Assembly: GCA_964036275.1 (NCBI GenBank)
Contig: OZ038434.1
Coordinates: forward strand, 38,277,279-38,341,278
Reading direction: 5' to 3'
Length of the DNA: 64,000 nt
Origin: Litoditis marina
Taxonomy: Eukaryota > Nematoda > Chromadorea > Rhabditida > Rhabditidae
The notes under the pieces were generated by a model. That model saw only the letters and a program-made list of their open reading frames with translations, was not told where the DNA came from and did no database searches. How positions within the stretch are numbered: the stretch's first letter is position 1; every line of letters starts with the position of its first letter. The position numbers and the translations under genes are program-made. Below, piece after piece: positions 48,730 to 62,460 of the stretch.

Positions 48730-51700
48730 GGTTGGGTGGGGGATATTTTTTAGTACCGCAAGGGAACAGTCGCCGACACTAGAACGCCGGATCTGGGGTA
48801 ATAGCCGCAGGTCCAGAGTTTACTTCAAGCTTCCCGCTGTGATGCAAGTCACGAGCTAGACGCGGGTTAAGCAACGAGTGTTTGGGTGGAGGATATACTC
48901 TTAGTACCGCAAGGGAACAGTCGCCGACACTAGAACGCCGGATCTGGGGTAATAGCCGCAGGTCCAGAGTTTACTTCAAGCTTTCCGCTGTGATGCAAGT
49001 CACGAGCTAGACGCGGGTTAAGCAACGAGTGTTTGGGTGTAGGATATACTCTTAGTACCGCAAGGGAACAGTCGCCGACACTAGAATGCCGGATCTGGGG
49101 TAATAGCCGCAGGTCCAGAGTTTACTTCAAGCTTCCCGCTGTGATGCAAGTCACGAGCTAGACGCGGGTTAAGCAACGAGTGTTTGGGTGGAGGATATAC
49201 TCTTAGTACCGCAAGGGAACAGTCGCCGACACTACAATGCCGGATCTGGGGTAATAGCCGCAGGTCCAGAGTTTACTTCAAGCTTCCCGCTGTGATGCAA
49301 GTCACGAGCTAGACGCGGGTTAAGCAACGAGTGTTTGGGTGGAGGATATACTCTTAGTACCGCAAGGGAACAGTCGCCGACACTAGAATGCCGGATCTGG
49401 GGTAAAAGCCGCAGGTCCAGAGTTCACTTCAAGCTTCCCGCTGTGATGCAAGTCACGAGCTAGACGCGGGTTAAGCAACGAGTGTTTGGGTGGAGGATAT
49501 ACTCTTAGTACCGCAAGGGAACAGTCGCCGACACTAGAATGCCGGATCTGGGGTAATAGCCGCAAATCCAGAGTTTACTTCAAGCTTCCCGCTGTGATGC
49601 AAGTCACGAGCTAGACGCGGGTTAAGCAACGAGTGTTTGGGTGTAGGATATACTCTTAGTACCGCAAGGGAACAGTCGCCGACACTAGAATGCCGGATCT
49701 GGGGTAAAAGCCGCAGGTCCAGAGTTTACTTCAAGCTTCCCGCTGTGATGCAAGTCACGAGCTAGACGCGGGTTAAGCAACGAGTGTTTGGGTGGAGGAT
49801 ATACTCTTAGTACCGCAAGGGAACAGTCGCCGACACTAGAACGCCGGATCTGGGGTAATAGCCGCAGGTCCAGAGTTCACTCCAAGCTTCCCGCTGTGAT
49901 GCAAGTCACGAGCTAGACGCGGGTTAAGCAACGAGTGTTTGGGTGGAGGATATACTCTTAGTACCGCAAGGGAACAGTCGCCGACACTAGAGCGCCGGAT
50001 CTGGGGTAATAGCCGCAGGTCCAGAGTTTACTTCAAGCTTTCCGCTGTGATGCAAGTCACGAGCTAGACGCGGGTTAAGCAACGAGTGTTTGGGTGGAGG
50101 ATATACTCTTAGTACCGCAAGGGAACAGTCGCCGACACTAGAATGCCGGATCTGGGGTAATAGCCGCAGGTCCAGAGTTTACTTCAAGCTTCCCGCTGTG
50201 ATGCAAGTCACGAGCTAGACGCGGGTTAAGCAACGAGTGTTTGGGTGGAGGATATACTCTTAGTACCGCAAGGGAACAGTCGCCGACACTAGAATGCCGG
50301 ATCTGGGGTAATAGCCGCAGGTCCAGAGTTTACTTCAAGCTTCCCGCTGTGATGCAAGTCACGAGCTAGACGCGGGTTACGCAACGAGTGTTTGGGTGGA
50401 GGATATACTCTTAGTACCGCAAGGGAACAGTTGCCGACACTAGAACGCCGGATCTGGGGTAATAGCCGCAGGTCCAGAGTTCACTTCAAGCTTCCCGCTG
50501 TGATGCAAGTCACGAGCTAGACGCGGGTTAAGCAACGAGTGTTTGGGTGGAGGATATACTCTTAGTACCGCAAGGGAACAGTCGCCGACACTAGAACGCC
50601 GGATCTGGGGTAATAGCCGCAGGTCCAGAGTTTACTTCAAGCTTCCCGCTGTGATGCAAGTCACGAGCTAGACGCGGGTTAAGCAACGAGTGTTTGGGTG
50701 TAGGATATACTCTTAGTACCGCAAGGGAACAGTCGCCGACACTAGAACGCCGGATCTGGGGTAATAGCCGCAGGTCCAGAGTTTACTTCAAGCTTCCCGC
50801 TGTGATGCAAGTCACGAGCTAGACGCGGGTTAAGCAACGAGTGTTTGGGTGGAGGATATACTCTTAGTACCGCAAGGGAACAGTCACCGACACTAGAATG
50901 CCGGATCTGGGGTAATAGCCGCAGGTCCAGAGTTTACTTCAAGCTTCCCGCTGTGATGCAAGTCACGAGCTAGACTCGGGTTAAGCAACGAGTGTTTGGG
51001 TGGAGGATATACTCTTAGTACCGCAAGGGAACAGTCGCCGACACTACAATGCCGGATCTGGGGTAATAGCCGCAGGTCCAGAGTTTACTTCAAGCTTCCC
51101 GCTGTGATGCAAGTCACGAGCTAGACGCGGGTTAAGCAACGAGTGTTTGGGTGGAGGATATACTCTTAGTACCGCAAGGGAACAGTCGCCGACACTAGAA
51201 TGCCGGATCTGGGGTAAAAGCCGCAGGTCCAGAGTTCACTTCAAGCTTCCCGCTGTGATGCAAGTCACGAGCTAGACGCGGGTTAAGCAACGAGTGTTTG
51301 GGTGGAGGATATACTCTTAGTACCGCAAGGGAACAGTCGCCGACACTAGAATGCCGGATCTGGGGTGATAGCCGCAGGTCCAGAGTTTACTTCAAGCTTC
51401 CCGCTGTGATGCAAGTCACGAGCTAGACGCGGGTTAAGCAACGAGTGTTTGGGTGGAGGATATACTCTTAGTACCGCAAGGGAACAGTTGCCGACACTAG
51501 AACGCCGGATCTGGGGTGAAAGCCGCAGGTCCAGAGTTTACTTCAAGCTTCCCGCTGTGATGCAAGTCACGAGCTAGACGCGGGTTAAGCAACGAGTGTT
51601 TGGGTGGAGGATATACTCTTAGTACCGAAGGGAACAGTTGCCGACACTAGAACGCCGGATCTGGGGTAAAAGCCGCAGGTCCAGAGTTTACTTCAAGCTT

Positions 51701-54700
51701 TCCGCTGTGATGCAAGTCACGAGCTAGACGCGGGTTAAGCAACGAGTGTTTGGGTGGAGGATATACTCTTAGTACCGCAAGGGAACAGTCGCCGACACTA
51801 GAACGCCGGATCTGGGGTAATAGCCGCAGGTCCAGAGTTCACTTCAAGCTTCCCGCTGTGATGCAAGTCACGAGCTAGACGCGGGTTAAGCAACGAGTGT
51901 TTGGGTGGAGGATATACTCTTAGTACCGCAAGGGAACAGTTGCCGACACTAGAACGCCGGATCTGGGGTAATAGCCGCAGGTCCAGAGTTTACTTCAAGC
52001 TTCCCGCTGTGATGCAAGTCACGAGCTAGACGCGGGTTAAGCAACGAGTGTTTGGGTGGAGGATATACTCTTAGTACCGCAAGGGAACAGTTGCCGACAC
52101 TAGAACGCCGGATCTGGGGTAAAAGCCGCAGGTCCAGAGTTTACTTCAAGCTTTCCGCTGTGATGCAAGTCACGAGCTAGACGCGGGTTAAGCAACGAGT
52201 GTTTGGGTGGAGGATATACTCTTAGTACCGCAAGGGAACAGTCGCCGACACTAGAACGCCGGATCTGGGGTAATAGCCGCAGGTCCAGAGTTCACTTCAA
52301 GCTTCCCGCTGTGATGCAAGTCACGAGCTAGACGCGGGTTAAGCAACGAGTGTTTGGGTGGAGGATATACTCTTAGTACCGCAAGGGAACAGTCGCCGAC
52401 ACTAGAACGCCGGATCTGGGGTAATATCCGCAGGTCCAGAGTTTACTTCAAGCTTCCCGCTGTGATGCAAGTCACGAGCTAGACGCGGGTTAAGCAACGA
52501 GTGTTTGGGTGTAGGATATACTCTTAGTACCGCAAGGGAACAGTCGCCGACACTAGAACGCCGGATCTGGGGTAATAGCCGCAGGTCCAGAGTTTACTTT
52601 AAGCTTCCCGCTGTGATGCAAGTCACGAGCTAGACGCGGGTTAAGCAACGAGTGTTTGGGTGTAGGATATACTCTTAGTACCGCAAGGGAACAGTCGCCG
52701 ACACTAGAACGCCGGATCTGGGGTAATAGCCGCAGGTCCAGAGTTTACTTCAAGCTTCCCGCTGTGATGCAAGTCACGAGCTAGACGCGGGTTAAGCAAC
52801 GAGTGTTTGGGTGGAGGATATACTCTTAGTACCGCAAGGGAACAGTCACCGACACTAGAATGCCGGATCTGGGGTAATAGCCGCAGGTCCAGAGTTTACT
52901 TCAAGCTTCCCGCTGTGATGCAAGTCACGAGCTAGACTCGGGTTAAGCAACGAGTGTTTGGGTGGAGGATATACTCTTAGTACCGCAAGGGAACAGTTGC
53001 CGACACTAGAACGCCGGATCTGGGGTAAAAGCCGCAGGTCCAGAGTTTACTTCAAGCTTCCCGCTGTGATGCAAGTCACGAGCTAGACGCGGGTTAAGCA
53101 ACGAGTGTTTGGGTGGAGGATATACTCTTAGTACCGCAAGGGAACAGTCGCCGACACTAGAACGCCGGATCTGGGGTAATAGCCGCAGGTCCAGAGTTCA
53201 CTTCAAGCTTCCCGCTGTGATGCAAGTCACGAGCTAGACGCGGGTTAAGCAACGAGTGTTTGGGTGGAGGATATACTCTTAGTACCGCAAGGGAACAGTC
53301 GCCGACACTAGAATGCCGGATCTGGGGTGATAGCCGCAGGTCCAGAGTTTACTTCAAGCTTCCCGCTGTGATGCAAGTCACGAGCTAGACGCGGGTTAAG
53401 CAACGAGTGTTTGGGTGGAGGATATACTCTTAGTACCGCAAGGGAACAGTTGCCGACACTAGAACGCCGGATCTGGGGTGAAAGCCGCAGGTCCAGAGTT
53501 TACTTCAAGCTTCCCGCTGTGATGCAAGTCACGAGCTAGACGCGGGTTAAGCAACGAGTGTTTGGGTGGAGGATATACTCTTAGTACCGCAAGGGAACAG
53601 TCGCCGACACTAGAACGCCGGATCTGGGGTAATAGCCGCAGGTCCAGAGTTTACTTCAAGCTTCCCGCTGTGATGCAAGTCACGAGCTAGACGCGGGTTA
53701 AGCAACGAGTGTTTGGGTGGAGGATATACTCTTAGTACCGCAAGGGAACAGTCACCGACACTAGAACGCCGGATCTGGGGTAATAGCCGCAGGTCCAGAG
53801 TTCACTTCAAGCTTCCCGCTGTGATGCAAGTCACGAGCTAGACGCGGGTTAAGCAACGAGTGTTTGGGTGGAGGATATACTCTTAGTACCGCAAGGGAAC
53901 AGTCGCCGACACTAGAACGCCGGATCTGGGGTAATAGCCGCAGGTCCAGAGTTTACTTCAAGCTTCCCGCTGTGATGCAAGTCACGAGCTAGACGCGGGT
54001 TAAGCAACGAGTGTTTGGGTGGAGGATATACTCTTAGTACCGCAAGGGAACAGTCACCGACACTAGAATGCCGGATCTGGGGTAATAGCCGCAGGTCCAG
54101 AGTTTACTTCAAGCTTCCCGCTGTGATGCAAGTCACGAGCTAGACTCGGGTTAAGCAACGAGTGTTTGGGTGGAGGATATACTCTTAGTACCGCAAGGGA
54201 ACAGTCGCCGACACTACAATGCCGGATCTGGGGTAATAGCCGCAGGTCCAGAGTTTACTTCAAGCTTCCCGCTGTGATGCAAGTCACGAGCTAGACGCGG
54301 GTTAAGCAACGAGTGTTTGGGTGGAGGATATACTTTTAGTACCGCAAGGGAACAGTCGCCGACACTAGAATGCCGGATCTGGGGTAAAAGCCGCAGGTCC
54401 AGAGTTCACTTCAAGCTTCCCGCTGTGATGCAAGTCACGAGCTAGACGCGGGTTAAGCAACGAGTGTTTGGGTGGAGGATATACTCTTAGTACCGCAAGG
54501 GAACAGTCGCCGACACTAGAATGCCGGATCTGGGGTGATAGCCGCAGGTCCAGAGTTTACTTCAAGCTTCCCGCTGTGATGCAAGTCACGAGCTAGACGC
54601 GGGTTAAGCAACGAGTGTTTGGGTGGAGGATATACTCTTAGTACCGCAAGGGAACAGTTGCCGACACTAGAACGCCGGATCTGGGGTGAAAGCCGCAGGT

Positions 54701-57700
54701 CCAGAGTTTACTTCAAGCTTCCCGCTGTGATGCAAGTCACGAGCTAGACGCGGGTTAAGCAACGAGTGTTTGGGTGGAGGATATACTCTTAGTACCGCAA
54801 GGGAACAGTTGCCGACACTAGAACGCCGGATCTGGGGTAAAAGCCGCAGGTCCAGAGTTTACTTCAAGCTTTCCGCTGTGATGCAAGTCACGAGCTAGAC
54901 GCGGGTTAAGCAACGAGTGTTTGGGTGGAGGATATACTCTTAGTACCGCAAGGGAACAGTCGCCGACACTAGAACGCCGGATCTGGGGTAATAGCCGCAG
55001 GTCCAGAGTTCACTTCAAGCTTCCCGCTGTGATGCAAGTCACGAGCTAGACGCGGGTTAAGCAACGAGTGTTTGGGTGGAGGATATACTCTTAGTACCGC
55101 AAGGGAACAGTTGCCGACACTAGAACGCCGGATCTGGGGTAATAGCCGCAGGTCCAGAGTTCACTTCAAGCTTCCCGCTGTGATGCAAGTCACGAGCTAG
55201 ACGCGGGTTAAGCAACGAGTGTTTGGGTGGAGGATATACTCTTAGTACCGCAAGGGAACAGTTGCCGACACTAGAACGCCGGATCTGGGGTAATAGCCGC
55301 AGGTCCAGAGTTTACTTCAAGCTTCCCGCTGTGATGCAAGTCACGAGCTAGACGCGGGTTAAGCAACGAGTGTTTGGGTGGAGGATATACTCTTAGTACC
55401 GCAAGGGAACAGTTGCCGACACTAGAACGCCGGATCTGGGGTAAAAGCCGCAGGTCCAGAGTTTACTTCAAGCTTTCCGCTGTGATGCAAGTCACGAGCT
55501 AGACGCGGGTTAAGCAACGAGTGTTTGGGTGGAGGATATACTCTTAGTACCGCAAGGGAACAGTCGCCGACACTAGAACGCCGGATCTGGGGTAATAGCC
55601 GCAGGTCCAGAGTTCACTTCAAGCTTCCCGCTGTGATGCAAGTCACGAGCTAGACGCGGGTTAAGCAACGAGTGTTTGGGTGGAGGATATACTCTTAGTA
55701 CCGCAAGGGAACAGTCGCCGACACTAGAACGCCGGATCTGGGGTAATATCCGCAGGTCCAGAGTTTACTTCAAGCTTCCCGCTGTGATGCAAGTCACGAG
55801 CTAGACGCGGGTTAAGCAACGAGTGTTTGGGTGTAGGATATACTCTTAGTACCGCAAGGGAACAGTCGCCGACACTAGAACGCCGGATCTGGGGTAATAG
55901 CCGCAGGTCCAGAGTTTACTTTAAGCTTCCCGCTGTGATGCAAGTCACGAGCTAGACGCGGGTTAAGCAACGAGTGTTTGGGTGGAGGATATACTCTTAG
56001 TACCGCAAGGGAACAGTCGCCGACACTAGAATGCCGGATCTGGGGTAATAGCCGCAGGTCCAGAGTTTACTTCAAGCTTACCGCTGTGATGCAAGTCACG
56101 AGCTAGACTCGGGTTAAGCAACGAGTGTTTGGGTGGAGGATATACTCTTAGTACCGCAAGGGAACAGTTTCCGACACTAGAACGCCGGATCTGGGGTAAA
56201 AGCCGCAGGTCCAGAGTTTACTTCAAGCTTCCCGCTGTGATGCAAGTCACGAGCTAGACGCGGGTTAAGCAACGAGTGTTTGGGTGGAGGATATACTCTC
56301 AGTACCGCAAGGGAACAGTCGCCGACACTAGAACGCCGGATCTGGGGTAATAGCCGCAGGTCCAGAGTTCACTTCAAGCTTCCCGCTGTGATGCAAGTCA
56401 CGAGCTAGACGCGGGTTAAGCAACGAGTGTTTGGGTGGAGGATATACTCTTAGTACCGCAAGGGAACAGTCGCCGACACTAGAACGCCGGATCTGGGGTA
56501 ATAGCCGCAGGTCCAGAGTTTACTTCAAGCTTCCCGCTGTGATGCAAGTCACGAGCTAGACGCGGGTTAAGCAACGAGTGTTTGGGTGAAGGATATACTC
56601 TTAGTACCGCAAGGGAACAGTCGCCGACACTAGAATGCCGGATCTGGGGTGATAGCCGCAGGTCCAGAGTTTACTTCAAGCTTCCCGCTGTGATGCAAGT
56701 CACGAGCTAGACGCGGGTTAAGCAACGAGTGTTTGGGTGGAGGATATACTCTTAGTACCGCAAGGGAACAGTTGCCGACACTAGAACGCCGGATCTGGGG
56801 TGAAAGCCGCAGGTCCAGAGTTTACTTCAAGCTTCCCGCTGTGATGCAAGTCACGAGCTAGACGCGGGTTAAGCAACGAGTGTTTGGGTGGAGGATATAC
56901 TCTTAGTACCGCAAGGGAACAGTCGCCGACACTAGAACGCCGGATCTGGGGTATTAGCCGCAGGTCCAGAGTTTACTTCAAGCTTCCCGCTGTGATGCAA
57001 GTCACGAGCTAGACGCGGGTTAAGCAACGAGTGTTTGGGTGGAGGATATACTCTTAGTACCGCAAGGGAACAGTCGCCGACACTAGAACGCCGGATCTGG
57101 GGTAATAGCCGCAGGTCCAGAGTTCACTTCAAGCTTCCCGCTGTGATGCAAGTCACGAGCTAGACGCGGGTTAAGCAACGAGTGTTTGGGTGGAGGATAT
57201 ACTCTTAGTACCGCAAGGGAACAGTCGCCGACACTAGAACGCCGGATCTGGGGTAATAGCCGCAGGTCCAGAGTTTACTTCAAGCTTCCCGCTGTGATGC
57301 AAGTCACGAGCTAGACGCGGGTTAAGCAACGAGTGTTTGGGTGAAGGATATACTCTTAGTACCGCAAGGGAACAGTCGCCGACACTAGAATGCCGGATCT
57401 GGGGTGATAGCCGCAGGTCCAGAGTTTACTTCAAGCTTCCCGCTGTGATGCAAGTCACGAGCTAGACGCGGGTTAAGCAACGAGTGTTTGGGTGGAGGAT
57501 ATACTCTTAGTACCGCAAGGGAACAGTTGCCGACACTAGAACGCCGGATCTGGGGTGAAAGCCGCAGGTCCAGAGTTTACTTCAAGCTTCCCGCTGTGAT
57601 GCAAGTCACGAGCTAGACGCGGGTTAAGCAACGAGTGTTTGGGTGGAGGATATACTCTTAGTACCGCAAGGGAACAGTCGCCGACACTAGAACGCCGGAT

Positions 57701-58971
57701 CTGGGGTATTAGCCGCAGGTCCAGAGTTTACTTCAAGCTTCCCGTTGTGATGCAAGTCACGAGCTAGACGCGGGTTAAGCAACGAGTGTTTGGGTGGAGG
57801 ATATACTCTTAGTACCGCAAGGGAACAGTCGCCGACACTAGAACGCCGGATCTGGGGTAATAGCCGCAGGTCCAGAGTTCACTTCAAGCTTCCCGCTGTG
57901 ATGCAAGTCACGAGCTAGACGCGGGTTAAGCAACGAGTGTTTGGGTGGAGGATATACTCTTAGTACCGCAAGGGAACAGTCGCCGACACTAGAACGCCGG
58001 ATCTGGGGTAATAGCCGCAGGTCCAGAGTTTACTTCAAGCTTCCCGCTGTGATGCAAGTCACGAGCTAGACGCGGGTTAAGCAACGAGTGTTTGGGTGGA
58101 GGATATACTCTTAGTACCGCAAGGGAACAGTCGCCGACACTAGAATGCCGGATCTGGGGTGATAGCCGCAGGTCCAGAGTTTACTTCAAGCTTCCCGCTG
58201 TGATGCAAGTCACGAGCTAGACGCGGGTTAAGCAACGAGTGTTTGGGTGGAGGATATACTCTTAGTACCGCAAGGGAACAGTTGCCGACACTAGAACGCC
58301 GGATCTGGGGTAAAAGCCGCAGGTCCATAGTTTACTTCAAGCTTCCCGCTGTGATGCAAGTCACGAGCTAGACGCGGGTTAAGCAACGAGTGTTTGGGTG
58401 GAGGATATACTCTTAGTACCGCAAGGGAACAGTCGCCGACACTAGAATGCCGGATCTGGGGTGATAGCCGCAGGTCCAGAGTTTACTTCAAGCTTCCCGC
58501 TGTGATGCAAGTCACGAGCTAGACGCGGGTTAAGCAACGAGTGTTTGGGTGGAGGATATACTCTTAGTACCGCAAGGGAACAGTTGCCGACACTAGAACG
58601 CCGGATCTGGGGTAAAAGCCGCAGGTCCATAGTTTACTTCAAGCTTCCCGCTGTGATGCAAGTCACGAGCTAGACGCGGGTTAAGCAACGAGTGTTTGGG
58701 TGGAGGATATACTCTTAGTACCGCAAGGGAACAGTCGCCGACACTAGAACGCCGGATCTGGGGTATTAGCCGCAGGTCCAGAGTTTACTTCAAGCTTCCC
58801 GCTGTGATGCAAGTCACGAGCTAGACGCGGGTTAAGCAACGAGTGTTTGGGTGTAGGATATACTCTTAGTACCGCAAGGGAACAGTCGCCGACACTAGAA
58901 CGCCGGATGTGGGGTATTAGCCGCAGGTCCAGAGTGTACTTCAAGCTTCCCGCTGTGATGCAAGTCACAAG
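48730..58971. repeat. 151-bp satellite, array C
   Basis: About 68 monomers. Rare variants recur as sets: GTCACCGACAC (50883, 52851, 54055), CTAGACTCGGG (50971, 52935, 54142, 56104) and ACTACAATGCC (49233, 51046, 54213), so blocks of monomers were amplified together. Near the right end, GTGATAGCC and GTAAAAGCC monomers alternate (58140-58630), a 302-base dimer. First and last monomers resemble those of array A. Confidence 0.95.
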
Positions 58972-60148
58972 CTATGGAGAGTTGGAGAGTGTGCCGGCAG
59001 CATTCTGCGGTGCTCAGCAACAAAGGTACGTTTCCGGCTTATTGAGTTGGATGGTAGAAACTTGATAAAGAAACTTTAATTCTGAACTCTATTAGCATTC
59101 CTAGAACGTTTTCCATTTTGCTACTCATAGAGCGTGATAATTGTACCCTCATACAATTGTTTTTTTTTTCATTTCTGCTAACTACGTATTCGGGAGAAAA
59201 TGTTGCAGTCAATTCTTTCTATCTGGTGATCTGGTCCTAGGTGCTTGGAGAACAGTTCGGTTTGAGAGTGTTTTCACATTGAATTGGATCTGAAGTTACC
59301 GATTTTATCAATCACTGCTCAAGTGGCTATAATGTATTAATCGAATTTATATGAATTGAGATTGGAAAGCTTAGAATTGTCTCTTCTCCAGACAATCAAG
59401 TTTTTTTCGCATTGATTTCGGCTACGAATAGAATAAACTGAACAGAATGTGTGGGAATCTGGATCGATTTTCATGTTCATTGTCTACATTGTGGCGATGG
59501 TGTGCACATCTCATCGTTATTTGTTATATTTTAACAAAATTTGATAAAAATGCCCACACTCCAAAGCAAGTGCTAGTAGTTTTCAAGATAATACTACAAC
59601 AGTCTTGGTTTTTTCGTGAACTGATAACTTTTTTACGGTTGTACGTTTCTTTGCACCTAGTTTTCTATGTTTTTTCAGCTGAAACATAAGCGGTTGGTGA
59701 AATATGAGAAGGAGTATTTGGAAATGAAGGAACAGGAGCTGGAAAACGAGGATCCCCTTGTGAGGTTGCAGGTATGTGAACGAGATGAATTGTCTGAGTT
59801 TATGTGTTCAAAGACATCTTATGCTGTCATAGTTTCTCACTTTTTTTCTAGTTTGTCATATGAATTACTAGTTTTTTAGCTCAGCGTAAATGGAGGAGTG
59901 AAGTAGTCTTCTTTTGCCTGAGACCGGAATCTACAACATTGGTAGAATTCCTGTAGAATTGTGTAGAATTCGGCTAGAGACTGAGCTCGCATTGAGGATT
60001 GAGCAAAGTTTTCTTCGCAAGAATGTGTTACTGGGAAAAAGAGAAGTAGTCCATACGGTTTTTTTCAGAAGGAAAACGCGCGCCATTGCGAAACGATACT
60101 CCGATTGGAGCGCGAAAACGACGACTTGGTCCACGACTCAGCAGTCGC

Positions 60149-60368
60149 ATGTCCCAGGTACATGAACGGGACGTTCCATGTCCCGGTACTGTCCCGGGAC
60201 GGTACCAAGAATTACGGTAGAAATGGAGCAGATTTGCATAAATGATGACAAAAATTCTCCTCGATTCTGACTTTTATATGCAAATATGCTCCATTTCTAC
60301 CGTAATTTTTGGTACCGTCCCGGGACAGTACCGAGACATGGGACTTCCCGTTCTTGTACCTGGGACAT
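60149..60368. mobile_element. 220-bp palindromic element inside exon c, copy C
   Basis: Same insertion and flanks (60141-60148 and 60369-60376) as in copies A and B, with the full-length left arm as in copy A and the flanking CCTGAG as in copy B. Confidence 0.85.
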
Positions 60369-62460
60369 GCAGTCGCCTGAGGAGTTGGTGACGAGCAAGA
60401 TTGAGCTGCGACAGAAGTTGGACGCCACGGAGGTATATTTTGATTCATGCATCCTTAGTCACCTACAATAATCTGACATACTTTCTATAGACTGTAAAAC
60501 ATAGAGTTAAGTGAAAATAAACGCGAAAGCATGTTAGCTTCTAGAATAATATGATGAGGGATGGGAAAACCTAAATATTACCGCCTTTCTAAAACGTCAA
60601 GACAGCGATAAACTGGCTAGGAGTTTTGAGTTCATAATTCAAGTGTCTACTAACGATGTTCATAGACGCTTATGGGATTTTTGCCTTTCGCGTGTTCGTG
60701 TGTTTCAGTTGCGGTAAACAATTTCAAGTGAAATCGTATGTGAATAGAAATTGAGAGTCGCGATAGTGTTCATAAGCTACATGTTAACCATCCGGAGCAG
60801 TAATAATTTGGGTTACACCGGACACATTAGAAAGTAGGGTATACTGTATACTCTCGATTTAAATTTCTGTTTGTTTTCAATTGTATGTTTCAGGACAACC
60901 TAGAAACAGCTACCAACTCAGTTGAGCGAATGACCCGAAAAAACCATGACTTACTCGAGGAGAACAAGAATCTACATAGAAAATATGAACAGGTAACACA
61001 ACATGTAATTTTTCACGTAAAACGTGTAACACAGCAGAAATTCATAATACAACATTCATTTTCTCGTTGGGATCGCCTGCAAAATACTGTATGTAAGGTG
61101 AAAAGAGCTGCAAGTTGAGATGATAGTTACCACTTTTGTGACTTAACGATTTTGTGACCCCACTAACCTCATGGAAGTAATGTTACAGGCTTTCGCTTTA
61201 ACAATTTGAAACCAACACTATTTAGAGAAGGTAAATTCGAAGTATTAATTCTTGTAGATCAAAGAAATGTGTCGCCGCGAGGTGGAACGACTTGAGGAGA
61301 GCGACGAGATATCTGGGAAACTGCTCCACGAATACAAACAACTCTTCTCTAAGATGAGTCGACGGTACGTTGAAAACACAACGTTTCGATATTTTTTTGA
61401 AGTCAGATTTTTTGTCAGAATCGAAAATTGAAAAATTGGTTTTTGTGAACATACACAAAATCATCCCTAGTACAAAGTTACTACAAAGTTGATCACGAAG
61501 TAATAGGTCGACCTACCCGAAATTATGTGCGAACGTTGAAACATGACAAAATAGACGACGTCTTATGTTTCGTACTTTTATTTTACTTGTATAAATGCAT
61601 TCGTTTGCTTTTCAGGTGTGACACGGAGCGCGAACAGTTCCAGACGCAGAAAAGAGCCATCATTGTGAGTATTTATTTTTGTCGGTTTTGAGCATTTTTG
61701 CGGATGACAATATGTTGATTGAAATGCTATTCGTCCATGTTTTTCTCGGCTATTTTTCACAACAGAGCAGCGTGAGGCACGTTATACATATGTTAATATA
61801 ACATCGTTGATCGATTTTTGAAAGGTAGAATCAAAGTGAAAGAATGAATGGAACCCGTTGTTCACATTTTGGTACGAGTTTCGGCACGTTTTTCAATCTT
61901 TGCTTTCAGTCCCCGTCTCCCAATGTGACGGATGTTGGCCCTCCGTACAGGAATGGGAGGCGAATAGAAGTCCGGCCCGCACACCTCTAGAAGGTCCCGA
62001 CCTACTCTCACAGCTGGAGGAGAGGGACGCTCATGTAAAGTGATTGACTAATTAAAAAAAATTCACAAAATTGCTTGCTTTTCGGTTTTTACGACATCAA
62101 GTAGCCCGTGAAGAAAGTATAGTTTTTTTCTTTGAGATTTAAAATGGAACAATGTTCCAATTTTGTCTGAATGTGAGGTTGTTTACCCTATAGTTTGCTG
62201 ACGATATAGATTATCTCACCAACGGTCAATTACCGTTGTTACACTTCTATAATAAACAGTCGTATTATAGTTATTAATGTTATTATTATCAACAATTTTC
62301 CGTTCAGAGCCCTCGAGATCGATCTGGCGCAGACGAAGTTGGCTTTGGTGGAAGCCGAATGCCGCAATCAGGATCTCACCCATCAGATCATGACCCAGAG
62401 CGAAGGCGACGGAAAGAGGTATGAGAAGTGACCGAAGCGTTGTTGTATTTTCACAAGTTT

